From Shinisaurus crocodilurus (lineage: Eukaryota > Chordata > Lepidosauria > Squamata > Shinisauridae), in assembly GCA_021292165.1 (NCBI GenBank), contig CM037877.1, positions 8,485,980 to 8,549,979 of the forward strand: a DNA stretch of 64,000 nucleotides, read 5' to 3'. The position numbers and the translations under genes are program-made. This document shows positions 21,446 through 33,302 of the stretch, piece by piece; the stretch's first letter is position 1, and every line of letters begins with the position of its first letter. The notes beneath the pieces were generated by a model. The model was given only the letters and a program-made list of their open reading frames with translations. It had not been told where the DNA came from and did not search any database.

Positions 21446-22790
21446 GATCAATGCTTGAGCTTTCTTTATAGGAGTGGATGGTAACCGTTCACTTGCACAG
21501 GAGAGACTAAACGGGTGCATGCATAGACAAAATGGATGTTGGGGCCTAAACTTTAGCTGGCTATGGGGTAATTCATAAAGCATAATAAGGGAATCCATTT
21601 GAGGCTATTTGATTGCATTTTCAACCAATCCTCATCCATCTTATGCAGTGCTTTTATAATACCCTTCCCTAAATGCTATGAGGTCTTATCTAGGATCCTT
21701 TGGAATGCTCCAGTTATGACTTATGAAGTTCTTTTGAAGAGTGGAGCATTGCACAGCCTTAGGGCAAATAATGTTTTCTACTTGTGGGCTTTTTTATTAT
21801 CTTATAAAACAGCTTAATCAATGAACTCAAGCAGGTAGTAGAAACGGAGTCTTCTGTTTATGGGAAAACTTTTGAGATTTATTTTGGCTATTTGTGAGTA
21901 GTGGTGGTGTCTTAACTCAGGCGGAAGGGGAAAAAATGGGAAATGGCTGATGTGATCTTTTTGGGTGTTTGCAACGGGTCAATTTTAATTCTTAGAGTTG
22001 GGCTTTGCAAGCAGAAATTAGGTGGCGGTTCCTCCCCAATTTATGATGTTTGTGCGTGTTTGCGTGCAAATAGATAGATTATTCCATATGCATTCCAAAT
22101 AAAATATACTGCTAAAGTAAATTTTGCTTACTGATATTGATTGCATTGACTGCATCCTCCCCTTACAAATCCCTTGGTTTGTATAACAGAAGCGTTATCA
22201 CTAGCCTGGGAAAAAGTGGATATAATGAATTCAGCACTGCATACCTTACTTAATGATGAACTAGAAAGCTTTTTATCTTCAGAGCCATATTGGACTAGTG
22301 GGAGTGGGGATACAGAAGGAATTTCATTTGCTGGTGGAGACTTTCTGAGGGCCACAAATGGAGCCTTAGATAACGGATCATCAAAATGATCACAAACTGC
22401 AGTGCTATTGTATTAAATCAATACAGTGATTCAAACTCAATATTTTGGTTAAAAAACAAAACAAAAAACTAGCTGTTTTGGTGGGGTAATCCCCCCTCCC
22501 CCCCCCCAAACAAACCTCTTTACTTCTGCAAATATTAACCTTTATGTTCCAGAAACTCTGATACCTCAATCAAAGTTGATTGCATACCAGTTCTATTATT
22601 TTATTCTTCAAGAGGTTGTCCTACTGTCCTCAACTGAAATTCTGAGCAGGCTCTGCTATTTTCTTAATAGGCCATTGGACTTTTTATATCCCATTTTTTC
22701 TCCATCAGGTTCTCAAATTGGTTTAAATTTAAAATAACAAACTGAATACAATTTTAACTTCTTCTCCCCTCATCAGTACCCCTGTTCCTA
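21446..22790. other. Unassigned AT-rich DNA
   Basis: No repeat or exon is recognised. Only short frames without domains occur. Confidence 0.45.
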
Positions 22791-22802
22791 ATACCTATAG
22801 AT

Positions 22803-22904
22803 CAGTGTTCTCCAACTTGGGTCCCCAGATGTTTTTGGCCTACAACTCCCAGCATGCCCCAGCCAGGCCAAAAACATCTGGGGACCCAAGGTTGGAGAAC
22901 ACTG
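22803..22904. mobile_element. hAT MITE, 102 bp, with 8-bp target duplication
   Basis: It is almost a complete hairpin. The ends CAGTGTTCTCCAAC and GTTGGAGAACACTG are perfectly inverted, and CCCCAGATGTTTTTGGCC is mirrored inside. The flanks CTATAGAT (22795-22802) and TTATAGAT (22905-22912) match at 7 of 8. Confidence 0.9.
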
Positions 22905-22934
22905 TTATAGATATTCCCAGTACCTGTAACATAT

Positions 22935-23225
22935 TGCTCTGTTGTAGCTCATTTCCCCCCCAATGTCTCACTACTACCCCTTTCCCACCATTTTGTTACC
23001 AATTTAACCCGGATAAAATGGGGTGGCCTAAAGGACTACCCAAAATGCACTTTTCATTGCAGAATTTACACAGAAGTAAAAACATAAATAACATAAGAAG
23101 AGCCCTGCTGGATCAGACCAAGGGTCCATCCAGTCCAGTATTCTGTTCACACAGTTGCGAACCAGCTGCCCACGGGACACCCACAAGCAGGACAGGAGTG
23201 CAGCAGCAGCATCCCACCCATGTTC
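22935..23225. repeat. Direct-repeat copy 1 (family F plus CR1 junction)
   Basis: It is nearly identical to 24526-24803, including the junction between a family F segment (AAAATGGGGTGGCCTAAAGG) and a minus-strand CR1 tail. The best explanation is a local duplication. Confidence 0.85.
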
Positions 23226-23920
23226 CCCAGAAACTGCCTCTGATATTGGAAGTAGCATATACAGTACGTAAATATCAGGACTACTAGTCATTGATGACCT
23301 TATCCTCCAGGAGTTTGTCCAGCCCCCTTTTAAAGCCAGGTAGATTGGTGGCCATCACTACATTTTGTGGAAGTAAATGCTATAGTTTAACTATGTGCTG
23401 TGTGAAGAAGGCCTTCATTTGATCTATCCTGAATCTCCCACAAATCAGCTTCATGAGATGATCCCATTGGGGTTCTACTACTAGCAGAGAGGGAGAAAAA
23501 TGCTTTCTCCACATCATACATAAATTTGTACATGTATAATTTTTTACATAATTTGTGTCCCCTTATTCACCTTTTCTCTAAGCTAAACAATCCCAGATGT
23601 TGTAACCTTTCCTCGCAGGGGAGTTGCTCCAGCCTCTAGATTTATTTATATTTATTTTATCATATTTATACCCCGCCTTTTTTCCTGAAAGGAACCCTAG
23701 GCAGTTTACATAATCCTCTTCCTCCTCCTCTCCATTTTATCCTCACAACAACCCTGTGAGGTCGGTTAGGCTGAGAGTCAGTGACTGGCCCAAAGTCACC
23801 CAGTGAGTTTCATGGCCGAGTGGGGACCAGAATCTGGATCTCCCGAGTCCCAGTACAACACTCTAACCATCATTTTAGTTGCCCTTTTCTCTACTTGTAG
23901 ACCAACAACACAGTCTTCCC
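23075..23920 (-). pseudogene. CR1 LINE 3' end, minus strand, split by a SINE
   Basis: The minus strand reads an ORF2 end like LEQLPCEERLQHLGLFSLEK, followed by a degraded region and the 3' tail. Plus-strand text after the SINE (ATTTTAGTTGCCCTTTTCTC) continues the same element, so the SINE at 23640-23873 inserted later. Confidence 0.82.
23640..23873 (-). mobile_element. CORE-SINE, minus strand, inside CR1
   Basis: It is the reverse complement of the 9.45-kb type: TATACCCCGCCTTTTTTCC, then the core, then the tRNA-like head with mutated B box. It lies between two parts of one CR1. Confidence 0.88.
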
Positions 23921-24525
23921 AGAACATTGTTCTTTTATGTCACCTGTATATTGTCCCCAAATGTCAGCCTTTTCCACTTACTGTTTTTTTTTCTAGAAAA
24001 AACAACAACCCAGACTTGGGCATAAAATATCCCAAATATCTATTGATTTTGCAATTGGGGCGTCTTTTTGTCTCCAAAACCAGGCAATGTACCTGGGGTA
24101 TAAAAATGTCCCATGGATTTTCCAAGGAAAAGTGGTCCAGGGAAGCAGGTTTAAGTACTCTGGGTGTTAGTAGGTTGGCACAAACTATAGGATTTCATTT
24201 GGGTACATTGGCCTCACCAGAAACAGAAATATAAAATGTTATGGGGTAGAAAAATACTCCACTACACCAAGAAACATTTTTTTTTTTTTTAGCTATAATA
24301 AAGTTTTTCCTAAAGTTTTAGCTTGACAGTTTATGATACATTTGCTAATATTTTGCATTTATAACATACTTCTGACACCACAGACACATTTCTGGTTGTG
24401 AGGCTCTTTACCACACAGGATAGGTAATAAAATACCCACAAACACATTTGTGTATATTTTTAGGACTATTAGATGGGCTAATAATATTTTTAGGACTATT
24501 TAATGTTCCAGGAGTCAAGGAGAAG
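23921..24525. other. Unassigned DNA
   Basis: No repeat is recognised apart from a T run near 24280-24291. No gene is visible. Confidence 0.45.
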
Positions 24526-24803
24526 CTAAGTTGTAGCTCATTTCCCCCCCCCAATGTCTCACTACCCCTTTCCCACCATTTTGTTACCAATTTAACCCGG
24601 ATAAAATGGGGTGGCCTAAAGGACTACCCAAAATGCACTTTTCATTGCAGAATTTACACAGAAGTAAAAACATAAGAACACAAGAAGAGCCCTGCTGGAT
24701 CAGACCAAGGGTCCATCCAGTCCAGTATTCTGTTCACACAGTTGCCAACCAGCTGCCCACGGGACACCCATAAGCAGGACAGGAGTGCAGCAGCACCATC
24801 CAC
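24526..24803. repeat. Direct-repeat copy 2 (family F plus CR1 junction)
   Basis: Partner of 22935-23225. The match stops near 24803, in the middle of the CR1 tail, so it is not a separate full CR1 insertion. Confidence 0.85.
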
Positions 24804-24934
24804 TTCAGGTGTTTTCCATTGATAGGTTTGGAATGGCCATTGTCTCAGTGGTATGTTCTCTACTCCCGTGCACCTTGGCTGTTATCTCAACTCACTTGCA
24901 CCTTGGCACCTGAGTTAAGTTGGAATCAAGCAAA

Positions 24935-25062
24935 CAACTCTAGGGAGGGGGAAGTTCCATAATTTGGGCACCAGCACAGAAAAGGCCTTTTCCCCAGTAA
25001 CCACTCTCTTAACCTAAGAAAATGCATCTCTCCCCCAGAGAAGGACCTCAGGAATAAATCTG
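24935..25062 (-). pseudogene. L2-like ORF2 fragment, minus strand
   Basis: The minus strand reads EKAFSVLVPKLWNFPLP, the same C-terminal block as the other L2-like copies. Only about 130 bp is recognisable. Confidence 0.65.
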
Positions 25063-25099
25063 CTGATGGACTCCATTTTGGAGGTTCTAGGATGGATGA

Positions 25100-25600
25100 A
25101 TATATCACTTTCAGTTTCTCTCATTTTCTCATTTTCTATTCTAATCCTAAAAGCAGTTTGTCCAGAACACTGAATTTTAAAAAAAAGTTCACATGAATAT
25201 ACATACACATTTTTGGGTGCATTTCTTCTGATACATACATTTTTGAATGCAATTTGTCTATTATATACACATTTTTGTGAGCAATTTTCCTAATACAATG
25301 CAATTGTGAATGTTATTTTCACTAATCTACACATTTTTTTTGGTCTGCATTTCCCCCTAATATACACATTGTAGAATGCATTTTTTTTTTAAAATTGGAG
25401 AACTCCAGTGAAAATTAGAAGATGTGTGATTTTCAAAGGGTAACTGAGTTTTAGTTTGTGTATTGGTTTGAAAATCCAAAATTAGGTAATTCCACATTAA
25501 AATGCAAACCAAATTAATATCTCCCACATCCTGAGGAGGTCCCTCTTTAGGCAAACCATCTGGGCAAACCTGAGTTTCATTAAGTGTAGGGAAATTAATC
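25100..25600. repeat. Family D AT-rich repeat with internal subrepeats
   Basis: It holds several spaced copies of a unit like ATACACATTTTTG.G.GCAATTT, separated by about 35-40 bp. A related fragment is near 58385-58510. It may be a MITE with internal tandem units; its borders are unclear. Confidence 0.5.
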
Positions 25601-26829
25601 AAAGGGTTTTACACATCCCCATAGGGAAGCACTCCTAGATCTTTAGTCAACCAGTTCCAGAGAAATTTCATTCCTGATTCCAAATGTCATGTAAATTTAG
25701 ACTGTAAGTGCCTCCCTTATGTGAGAAGGGTTTGGAATGTCCATCTTCTCCTCTGCCCCTTTTGCCAGAAACCTGTGGTTGAGCTTCACCTGCTGAGCAT
25801 TGCCAGAGGGGTGATTTCCCCCCACCAGGTCCTCTCTTCTCCCATAGTAGAAAAGAACCCGGAGGAAATGAGATCATGCACTCCATAATGCCTTAGAACT
25901 TTCTCCATTCAGTTTTAAAGAAACTTGGTCAAGAGTGACAGAATACCTTTCAGTGTTTGGAAGTGGATCACAATTCTTATTATAAAATATTTAAAAGCAA
26001 TAATTTCTGCAGACTTAACCTCATGGATTTTTCTAATACAGTTAAATTAAATTAAAAAAGAAAAGGGGGGACCCTCTGAATAAAGCAGATAGAATTCCTT
26101 CATGTGCAATTAGCAAATTTTAAATAGAACCTTTAGTATTAACGTTATTCTTTCTGCCTCAATGCGTGGATTATTATTTAAATTGATATGACATAAGAGG
26201 ATATAAATAATTCCTAAGTGTACATCTAAACAAGAATTTCTGCCCATATTCAAATGGCTAAACATTATCAATTCCCTGTTTCCCAATGTATCATTCATTA
26301 CAAGCCTGATGCTAATTTAATCTCTTAAAAAATGCCATTAGAGTGCTGATAAACATTATAAATAAATACAAAATTGCTGTTCTGAAAAATCCAATGTAAC
26401 AGAAAATAAATGACTCTTGGGTTCTACCAAATTTCATCTCTTCTCGACACCCTCCACCTCCCCCCTTAAGCAGCTGAGAAGGCATTGCAACTTAGATGCC
26501 TGGACGGAGTTAGTAATCCAACACATCTTTTGCAATCAAAAATGAAATATATTAAAACCTGCAAGTGTAATTTCATTATACATAATTCTACAGTGCAAAT
26601 TAAGATTCAAAAAAGTGTTAATGCATGAGAGGAATGTTGATCGGCCCTGCCAGTTTAAGTAGTCCAAACTGGCTTGCGAAGCTCGGTGGAAGGATTGATA
26701 CTAGGTAAATTCCATTGAGTTCTGTATTTGTGTTCCATCACTATCTTAAACTAATGGTGCAGCAGATATTCAATAGTTTTGTTTTGGGGTAGAAAATAAC
26801 ATTATTATTATTTTTTTCTGGAGTGGAAT
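25601..26829. other. AT-rich, repeat-poor DNA
   Basis: I see no transposon. The part from about 25975 to 26620 is rich in TAATT-type words and lacks microsatellites. It is a plausible conserved non-coding stretch, but conservation cannot be judged from one sequence. Confidence 0.35.
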
Positions 26830-26835
26830 GGTCCC

Positions 26836-26870
26836 CCTTACAAACACACATACACATACACACACACATA
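26836..26870. repeat. (CA)n/(TACA)n microsatellite
   Basis: An impure CA-rich run with interspersed TACA units. Confidence 0.8.
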
Positions 26871-27095
26871 GATTGTGCACGCATCCAGGGGGTGGTTGTG
26901 TTGTTCCTGTTGAACTTCTATTCAGCATGAGTTATTTCCCTGGTTACAGCTTCTTCTTCCTCCATCCTGGATCATGCCACATGGTTCAGCTCAATGTGGC
27001 CTTCAGTCATGTCACGGCATAACCAGCCCTGATTGGCTATGTTGCATTGTAACATCATCCTGTTGACTGCATGATACCTAATGGGTTGAGCTTGG

Positions 27096-27784
27096 AAACA
27101 GATGCTCCGCCTCCTCATTTGCAGATGACACAAAATTGGGTGGAACAACTAATACTCTGGAAGACAGAAGACAGAAACAAAATTCAAAGTGATCTCGATA
27201 GGCTAGAGCGCTGGGCTGAAAACAACAGAATGAAATTTAATCTGGATAAATGCCAAGTGGTGCACCTAGGAGAAAAAGAAACCAACTGCACAGTTACAGA
27301 ATGGGGGATACTTGGCTTAACAATACTACAAGTGAGAAGGATCTTCGGATTGTTGTAGATCACAAGCTGAATATGAGCCAGCAATGCAATGTGGCTGCAA
27401 AAAAGGCAAATGCTATTTTGGGTTGCATTAATAGAAGTATAGCTTCCAAATAGCAGAAAGTACGTACTTGTTCCCCTCTACTCAGCACTGGTTAGGCCTC
27501 ATCTTGAGTACTGTGTCCAGTTCTGGGCACCACACTTTCAGAAGGATGTAGACAAACTGGTGAGGGTTCAGAGGAGGGCAACAAAGATGATAAAGAGACT
27601 AGAAACAAGGCCCTATGAGGAGAGACTGAAAGAACTGGGCATGTTTAGCCTTCAGAAGAGAAGACTGAGGGGAGATATGATTGCACTCTTCCAGTACTTG
27701 AAGGGTTGTCACACAGAGGAGGGCCAGGATCTCTTCTCGATCATTCCAGATTGTAGGACATGGAATTGCAAGGGCAGAGGGAGA
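27096..27784 (+). pseudogene. CR1 ORF2 relic: end of reverse transcriptase and C-terminus
   Basis: Translation shows FADD followed by TKLGG at 27118-27132 (F/YADD is the RT catalytic motif). It continues with blocks like [47 protein letters not shown] and [13 protein letters not shown]. The order matches CR1. At least two frame changes and a stop near 27451 kill it. It is 5'-truncated and joins a family C hairpin at 27785. Confidence 0.92.
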
Positions 27785-28300
27785 GAGCTCCAAGGTGAGA
27801 ATCCCAGCTCCGACCTCGGAGCGTGTTTCTGAGGTCGGAGCTGGGACTCTGACCAATCCTAGATCTAGACTCTATTTTGTAAATTTTTTTAAAAAATTCT
27901 ATAAACATAAACAAAAAAAATACAATCAAACATGTACTCCCATCACCCTGGACCAATATGATAAACAACTACTACTTTTCTATACCATTGTGTCTAAATT
28001 CCAAAAATACATCAAATCTTGACATGGTGTAGTCCCCTTTCCCTGAATTAAAACATAATCTAAAAATAATCCCCATATATCCTTAAAATTGTTTTTCTTT
28101 CATTGTTCCCTTTTACATTTGATTTTACAAGTTAACATATCATTTAAAGCCATGTCCCACACTTCCTTATACCAGTCGGTAATAGAGAAAACTTGATGCA
28201 CTTTCCATTTTCTTGCTATCATTAATCTACCCACTGTTAACAAAGTCTAGACTCTGTCTAGCAGCCATAGGATTGTGCCCTACAACACTAATAATAATGT
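27785..28300. repeat. Family C hairpin repeat, split by L1
   Basis: A hairpin at 27796-27852 pairs CCCAGCTCCGACCTC with GAGGTCGGAGCTGGG. The right part after the L1 insertion (28256-28300) carries TAGCAGCCATAGGATTG, seen inverted at the left edge of the 58.57-kb copy. Confidence 0.65.
27874..28245 (-). pseudogene. L1 ORF2 C-terminus fragment with 10-bp target duplication
   Basis: The minus strand reads TVGRLMIARKWKVHQVFSIT and then DWYKEVWDMALND, a vertebrate L1 ORF2 C-terminal signature. The flanks TCTAGACTCT (27864-27873 and 28246-28255) are identical. The element is strongly 5'-truncated. Confidence 0.8.
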
Positions 28301-29248
28301 CATCTAGTCTACATTTAGTATTGACAGAAATTCTGAATTTCAACAGCATAACTAGTTTTCTTTTTGGTGGGAGGGGTGCACTGCATTATGTTTAGGAGAT
28401 GTGGTACCGGTAATCTCTTTACAAGACTAGTTCAATATATGCAATGCCACCGATTTGCACCCATGGATGCCTAGCCTGGGAATTCACGCCATTACTCATC
28501 AGGCTATAGAAAGAATACTCCTAGTAATGAACTCACCACGCCTCATCACTTTAGGGATATGCAAGAACTTTCCATTTCTTCTTTTGCAAATACCTCTGTT
28601 TTTCCAAATATTGGTACACTGATCTCTGAAAGTAGATATGCAGAGAAGTAAGCCTGGATATGCAGCTTTCACACTAACACAACGTTCTCAAATAATTAGT
28701 GTGCTTAATTGTTCCATACTGCCTGCACAATAACTTTAATTGAGTATCATTCCCCATTCAAAAGCAAAGACCTGGTTTTGTTGGGCACCATTGCCTATTC
28801 AAAAGCACAGATCAAATGCCAATATGAATCTTTTTTTGGTGGGGGGGGGGTACCAAGCACAGGCCGAATCCTAATCTAAATCCTTGTCAGTGTCATGACC
28901 CCATAGCCCTTCCAGTGTGCAGTGCAGAGTTCAGATAAGGATGAGGCACAGGCTACTTCCTCAAGGGTAGGGCAGTCAGTGCCTTATTCAGGGCCCTCCC
29001 AGCCAGAGGACACAGCCCTGCCATTATCGTCTGGCTCAAAGGGTGCATTCATGCCAGTACCTTCATCCCCAAAACCTCACAGAAGCCTTGGGCTACAAAA
29101 TTAGGTGAGGGTCCTTGAACAGTCCAGTTGGCTTCTCAAGGGGGGTTGGAGTCTTATCAGCCTACATAAGGGTTTGTTTGGCTTCAGCTCCCTGCTGAGA
29201 CAACATCTTCCTATTCTAGTAGGAGAGAATCCAACCAACAGGATTCAC
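28301..29248. other. Unassigned DNA with G run near 28840
   Basis: No repeat or exon is recognised. Confidence 0.45.
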
Positions 29249-29250
29249 TT

Positions 29251-29501
29251 GGAGCCGGTGTGGCGTAGCGGTGAGAGTGTTGGACTGAGACTCGGGAGAT
29301 CCGGGTTCTAGTCCCTGCTTGGCCATGGAACTCACTTGGTGACTTTGGGCCAGCCACTGCCTCTCAGCCTAACCTACCTCACAGGGTTGTTGTGAGGATA
29401 AAATGGAGAAGAGGAGGAGGACTATGTAAGCCGCCTTGGGTTCCTTGCAGGAAAAAAGGCAGGGTATAAATATAATAATAATAAATAAATAAATAAATAA
29501 A
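29251..29501 (+). mobile_element. CORE-SINE with 7-bp target duplication
   Basis: A full-length copy beginning GCCGGTGTGGCGTAGCGG and ending in (AAAT)n. TTGGAGC occurs at 29249-29255 and again at 29502-29508. Confidence 0.9.
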
Positions 29502-29960
29502 TTGGAGCTACCCAAAGCCAATTTTACCTTTAGCCTTGATCTGAACTGCCATTGGATGCTATCAGCTTTCTACCGCAAGCCTCGAGGGAACACAGAATGG
29601 GATAGTTATGCTGTTGGGTTACATCATGATGTCACTTTTCTCTAAGTGTATCTTGTTCACTTACTTAGGCTGAAACTGCTTAAGGCAACAACAGACCAAT
29701 GTGTTAAAATCCAGGCCTGCTTCAAATCTCATATAAAGTGTGCAGCGTAGTGTGATTATAAAGAGCAAAAAGGGTCCTCGAGAGAGGGGGAAATAAATAA
29801 ACCAGCGCTGTACAGAAACCTTACCTGCCCTTTCATAACCTCTTTGTTTCCCTGCGAAAGTGCAGTCGTTTTTCTGCCTCTGTTGTTGGGATGTTGAGAA
29901 TTTCAGGGAAATTTCAACATGGTGCAGGACTTCAGTGCTTACCTTACTGTAAGGAGGTGG

Positions 29961-29993
<33 letters not shown>
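29961..29993. repeat. (TG)n microsatellite
   Basis: About 16 TG units. The DNA on both sides (29509-29960 and 29994-30846) shows no gene or transposon. Confidence 0.95.
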
Positions 29994-29995
<2 letters not shown>

Positions 29996-30845
29996 CTTTC
30001 TTCTACCCCCCCCTCCCAAACCTTTACCACAGCTCTGCACATGATTTCAGTAGCCAGAAAAATACTTTCAGAGAGGTGAGCCAGGGGAGAGGGGAGGTTT
30101 GATGGGGGTCCCCTAATTCACATATTCTTCTGCTATTAAAATTGGCACTGACGTCCCAGTTTATACTAAATCAGGACACCCAAGATTAAGTGAATGACAC
30201 TGCCTCATCCACAACAGTTATCAATATGTGGTTGTTATCTTTTTTTCCTTCCTAAATGGAAAATATGGATATTGGTGGCATCTGTACTTCAGTGTCACCC
30301 GTGCCCAGCAGGAGGGTTATCCTTAAGATAATTGAGCTTGAACTTGCTGCAACAATTGGCAACATGTCTAATTGCACCAGGTGCAACAAGGTGTCTTTGT
30401 ATTTTGAAATACACAAGACACCGTCAGTTTCATTTAAAAATATTATTTCCCTTCCCTCTGCATAATCCTTTCTTTCTCCCCTTCGCATCTGTTCTTCTTG
30501 ACTTGTTTCAAAGTTCTGTGTGTTTATTAGCATTCAGAACCCTATAACCAAATTAAAATCAAACATTTGCCAGCACTTCCCACCCCCTCCTATTATAGAT
30601 TTGAGCAGAAATTAAACTAATTGACATTTTAATAATATTCCACTGTTTGTTCCTGTGGAGTTGGAACTGTACTAGAGAACCCATTATATGAAGATGTACT
30701 GAATGCCATCTGGTATGCTAGCATTTCTGATTATAAATAAGTCATTTCAGTTTGCTATCTATTTGGGCATTGTATGTGTGCGTTTATTGACATGATAAAT
30801 TCTGGGGAATAATGGGGAAACTATGCTGAGATTTTTCCTGCAGAA

Positions 30846-30846
<1 letters not shown>

Positions 30847-30888
<42 letters not shown>
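30847..30888. repeat. (TG)n microsatellite
   Basis: About 20 TG units. The AT-rich stretch before it (30530-30780) is repeat-poor. Confidence 0.95.
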
Positions 30889-30889
<1 letters not shown>

Positions 30890-31203
30890 ATGTGGTGTAT
30901 GCACACTGTGTGAAGTATACACATAGAGCCAATCAATCTGAGCATCTAGACAGAAAAACAACAACAGCAACAACCCAACCACATTCTTGCTTATTCCTTT
31001 GAACTGGAATGTTAGTGTTGAGTTGACCTTTCTTGCAAATATTTTCATTTCAATTCCCCCCCCCCCCAGGGATAGTCAAGTACTTGAAATGCTTATGAGA
31101 GGAGATATATACGTATATTCAAGACTGTAGCACCTCAAACTTCAAATAAAGCATCATAGTTTTAAGTCCCTCGCCATGTAGCACACACACACAGGTAGTA
31201 AAC

Positions 31204-31501
31204 CAGGGGAACTGTTCAGCCCAAGGGCCAAATTCACTTTTGGAGAAGCTCCTGGAGCTCGTGTTCCAATGGAGGGCAGAGCCAAAGGCAACAGTGATGG
31301 GACCTAAAATACCGGGATCTTTTAGCTTAAAGCTCTTATTGCCAGCAACTAAGCCTTAAGGGAGGCACTTCGAACTTTTAGAATGGGGGGGGGGGCTGCA
31401 GAAAAGCTGGTAAACCATCAAATGATTGGTGCTTGGGGGGAGGGGTGTGGCCCCCCAGGAAGGCCAGCTTTGGTCCCCAGGCCTGCCATTCCCCACCCCT
31501 G
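31204..31501. mobile_element. hAT MITE with 8-bp target duplication
   Basis: It starts CAGGGGAACTGTTCAGCCC and ends CATTCCCCACCCCTG. The flanks TAGTAAAC (31196-31203) and TAGTAAAG (31502-31509) match at 7 of 8. It is non-coding with a G run near 31384-31393. Confidence 0.85.
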
Positions 31502-31610
31502 TAGTAAAGACACCACGGAGAAAGGTTTAGCATTTCTCTCTTCCCGCCGTGCTGCTGGTTTATATAATGTAAAGAGGATGACTTTAAAAAATGGGGAACA
31601 TTCAAAAATA

Positions 31611-31611
<1 letters not shown>

Positions 31612-31642
<31 letters not shown>
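31612..31642. repeat. (CA)n microsatellite
   Basis: About 15 CA units. Confidence 0.95.
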
Positions 31643-31644
<2 letters not shown>

Positions 31645-31994
31645 TTGCTTATACTTTTCTGGATCAGGATCAGGCACATTGCTTATATTTCATGGCAGAA
31701 AAGGAGAGAGAAGGGGAGTAAGAAGAACCGTTTGGGGAGAGATACCAGGTTCTAGTTTGCCTGATCTGCATAGTTCCACCCCTTCATCTAACAAGACTTT
31801 GGGAACTGTTTGGCCTTTTGGGGGGGCACATGCACCCCTCCTTTTTTCTTGACAGCTCTGAAGTGGGACCAATATTTTCAGGGGTATTTCAGATGATCAC
31901 AAAGGTGGAGGTGGCACTGTCTGAGGTGTCGTCATAGCCTAAAAGGATTGGATAGACAGGAACCATTCTGTTGGTCCTAAAAGACATAGAAAAA

Positions 31995-33240
31995 TAGGTT
32001 GTCTGGGATGACCAGCCCAAAAAGAAGCTGCTATGTGGCGTGCCACAAGGAGCTATTCTTTCCCCAATGCTATTTAATATCTACATGAAACTGCTGGGAG
32101 AGATCATCCGGGGGCATGGGACAGGGTGCTATCAGTATGCTAACCAAAGTGTTGGTTACTTTACGCCTTTACAGCCCTACATGGTTGGGGTCCAGGCTAC
32201 CTACGGGATTGCCTTCTCCTGTACAATCCACCCCGCACACTCAGGTCCTCTGGAAAGAATCTACTTCAGTCAGCCAAAACTAGGCTGACGAGTATTACCC
32301 AGATGACCTTTTCTTCTGCTGCTCCCAGATTATGGAATGGCCTGCCGGAGGAGTTTCGTCAATTTACCAGTATCTGTTGGTGTGTGTGTGCGTGAGCAGC
32401 AGAGTGCGTGTGCGCATGGGAGATTTAAAATCCTGTCTGTGTGCTAGCAGAGGCCTGTTATTCCACACACAGATCTTCCAGATCTCACTCCCCGCTTTTC
32501 GCAGCTGTGCAGCGTGTTGTGAAGATGCCAGCCCAGCCTGCCTGTAATCCAACTTGCTTCCAGCTTCCCCGTTTGCAGATTAATCCATGGAGTCAGGAAA
32601 CACTCTGTAACACCACAGGTCTAATTCTACCTGTTTATTCACTTAGCAAGTAAAGTTCTACAGAGTATACATTTCCTAGTTACAGTCCATGTGCAGAATA
32701 TAAATGCATAGCAAGCATTACATCCAGTGGAGTAAGTTGAGCTTCACTCCACCTCAGCAAAGGCGTTACATTGTTGCAGTGACAAAGTCCAGCAAGAAGA
32801 ACAAAGGAGAAGAGTCCTGCCTCTCTCTAAGATGGCTTCAGACAGAAAACAAGTTAGCACGTCATCAGAACATACAAACCATGTGACTAGCTCATAATGC
32901 TCCCACGGTCTAGGCTTCCCATGCGAAAAACACGAGAACCCAGAAAGACATAACAAACTTGTTTACAGCCATTCTGTTCTTTCCATGTGTAAACAGTGTG
33001 CTACAGCTGGTGAAGTGATACATATCACAACAGTATCTTGGAATTTTAAAAAGCCATAAAGACTTATCTTTTCCGGCAGGCCTATCCGGCGGAATTTTAG
33101 GATGCCTTTAAGATGTTTTAAGATGTTTTAAAATGTTTTTAAGATGTTTTAAGATGTTTTAATAGTATGCGTTGTGTTTTGATTAGTTTATGTATTTTAT
33201 ATTTTTTGCTGTTGCCCACCTCGATCTAGACAGAGAGGCA
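31995..33240 (+). pseudogene. L2-like LINE relic, internally deleted, split by an LTR
   Basis: The reverse-transcriptase block GVPQGAILSPMLFNIYMKLL lies at about 32037-32096. A deletion then joins it to the C-terminal part (LPDYGMACRR, about 32325-32350). After the LTR the tail resumes at 33033 (GTATCTTGG) and ends in a repeated AAGATGTTTT unit and a CACCTCGATCTAGAC block. (CAA)n(CAT)n follows at 33249-33302. The frame is broken. Confidence 0.78.
32375..33032 (-). mobile_element. Solo LTR, 658 bp, 5-bp target duplication
   Basis: The ends TGTTG and CAACA are perfectly inverted (TG...CA). GTATC flanks both sides (32370-32374 and 33033-33037). The minus strand carries AATAAA (about 32634-32639), which sets the orientation. 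No internal retroviral genes are present, so it arose by recombination between two LTRs. Endogenous retrovirus or Ty3/gypsy origin cannot be separated on this evidence. Confidence 0.82.
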
Positions 33241-33248
33241 GGTAAGAA

Positions 33249-33265
33249 AACAACAACAACAACAA

Positions 33266-33301
<36 letters not shown>

Positions 33302-33302
33302 T
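33249..33302. repeat. (CAA)n(CAT)n microsatellite
   Basis: A CAA run followed by about 13 CAT units. Confidence 0.95.

Noticed and set aside
26640..26705. Possible 5S-like or tRNA-like fragment near GAAGCTCGGTGGAAGG
   Set aside because: The resemblance is limited to a few bases and no promoter box pair could be placed.
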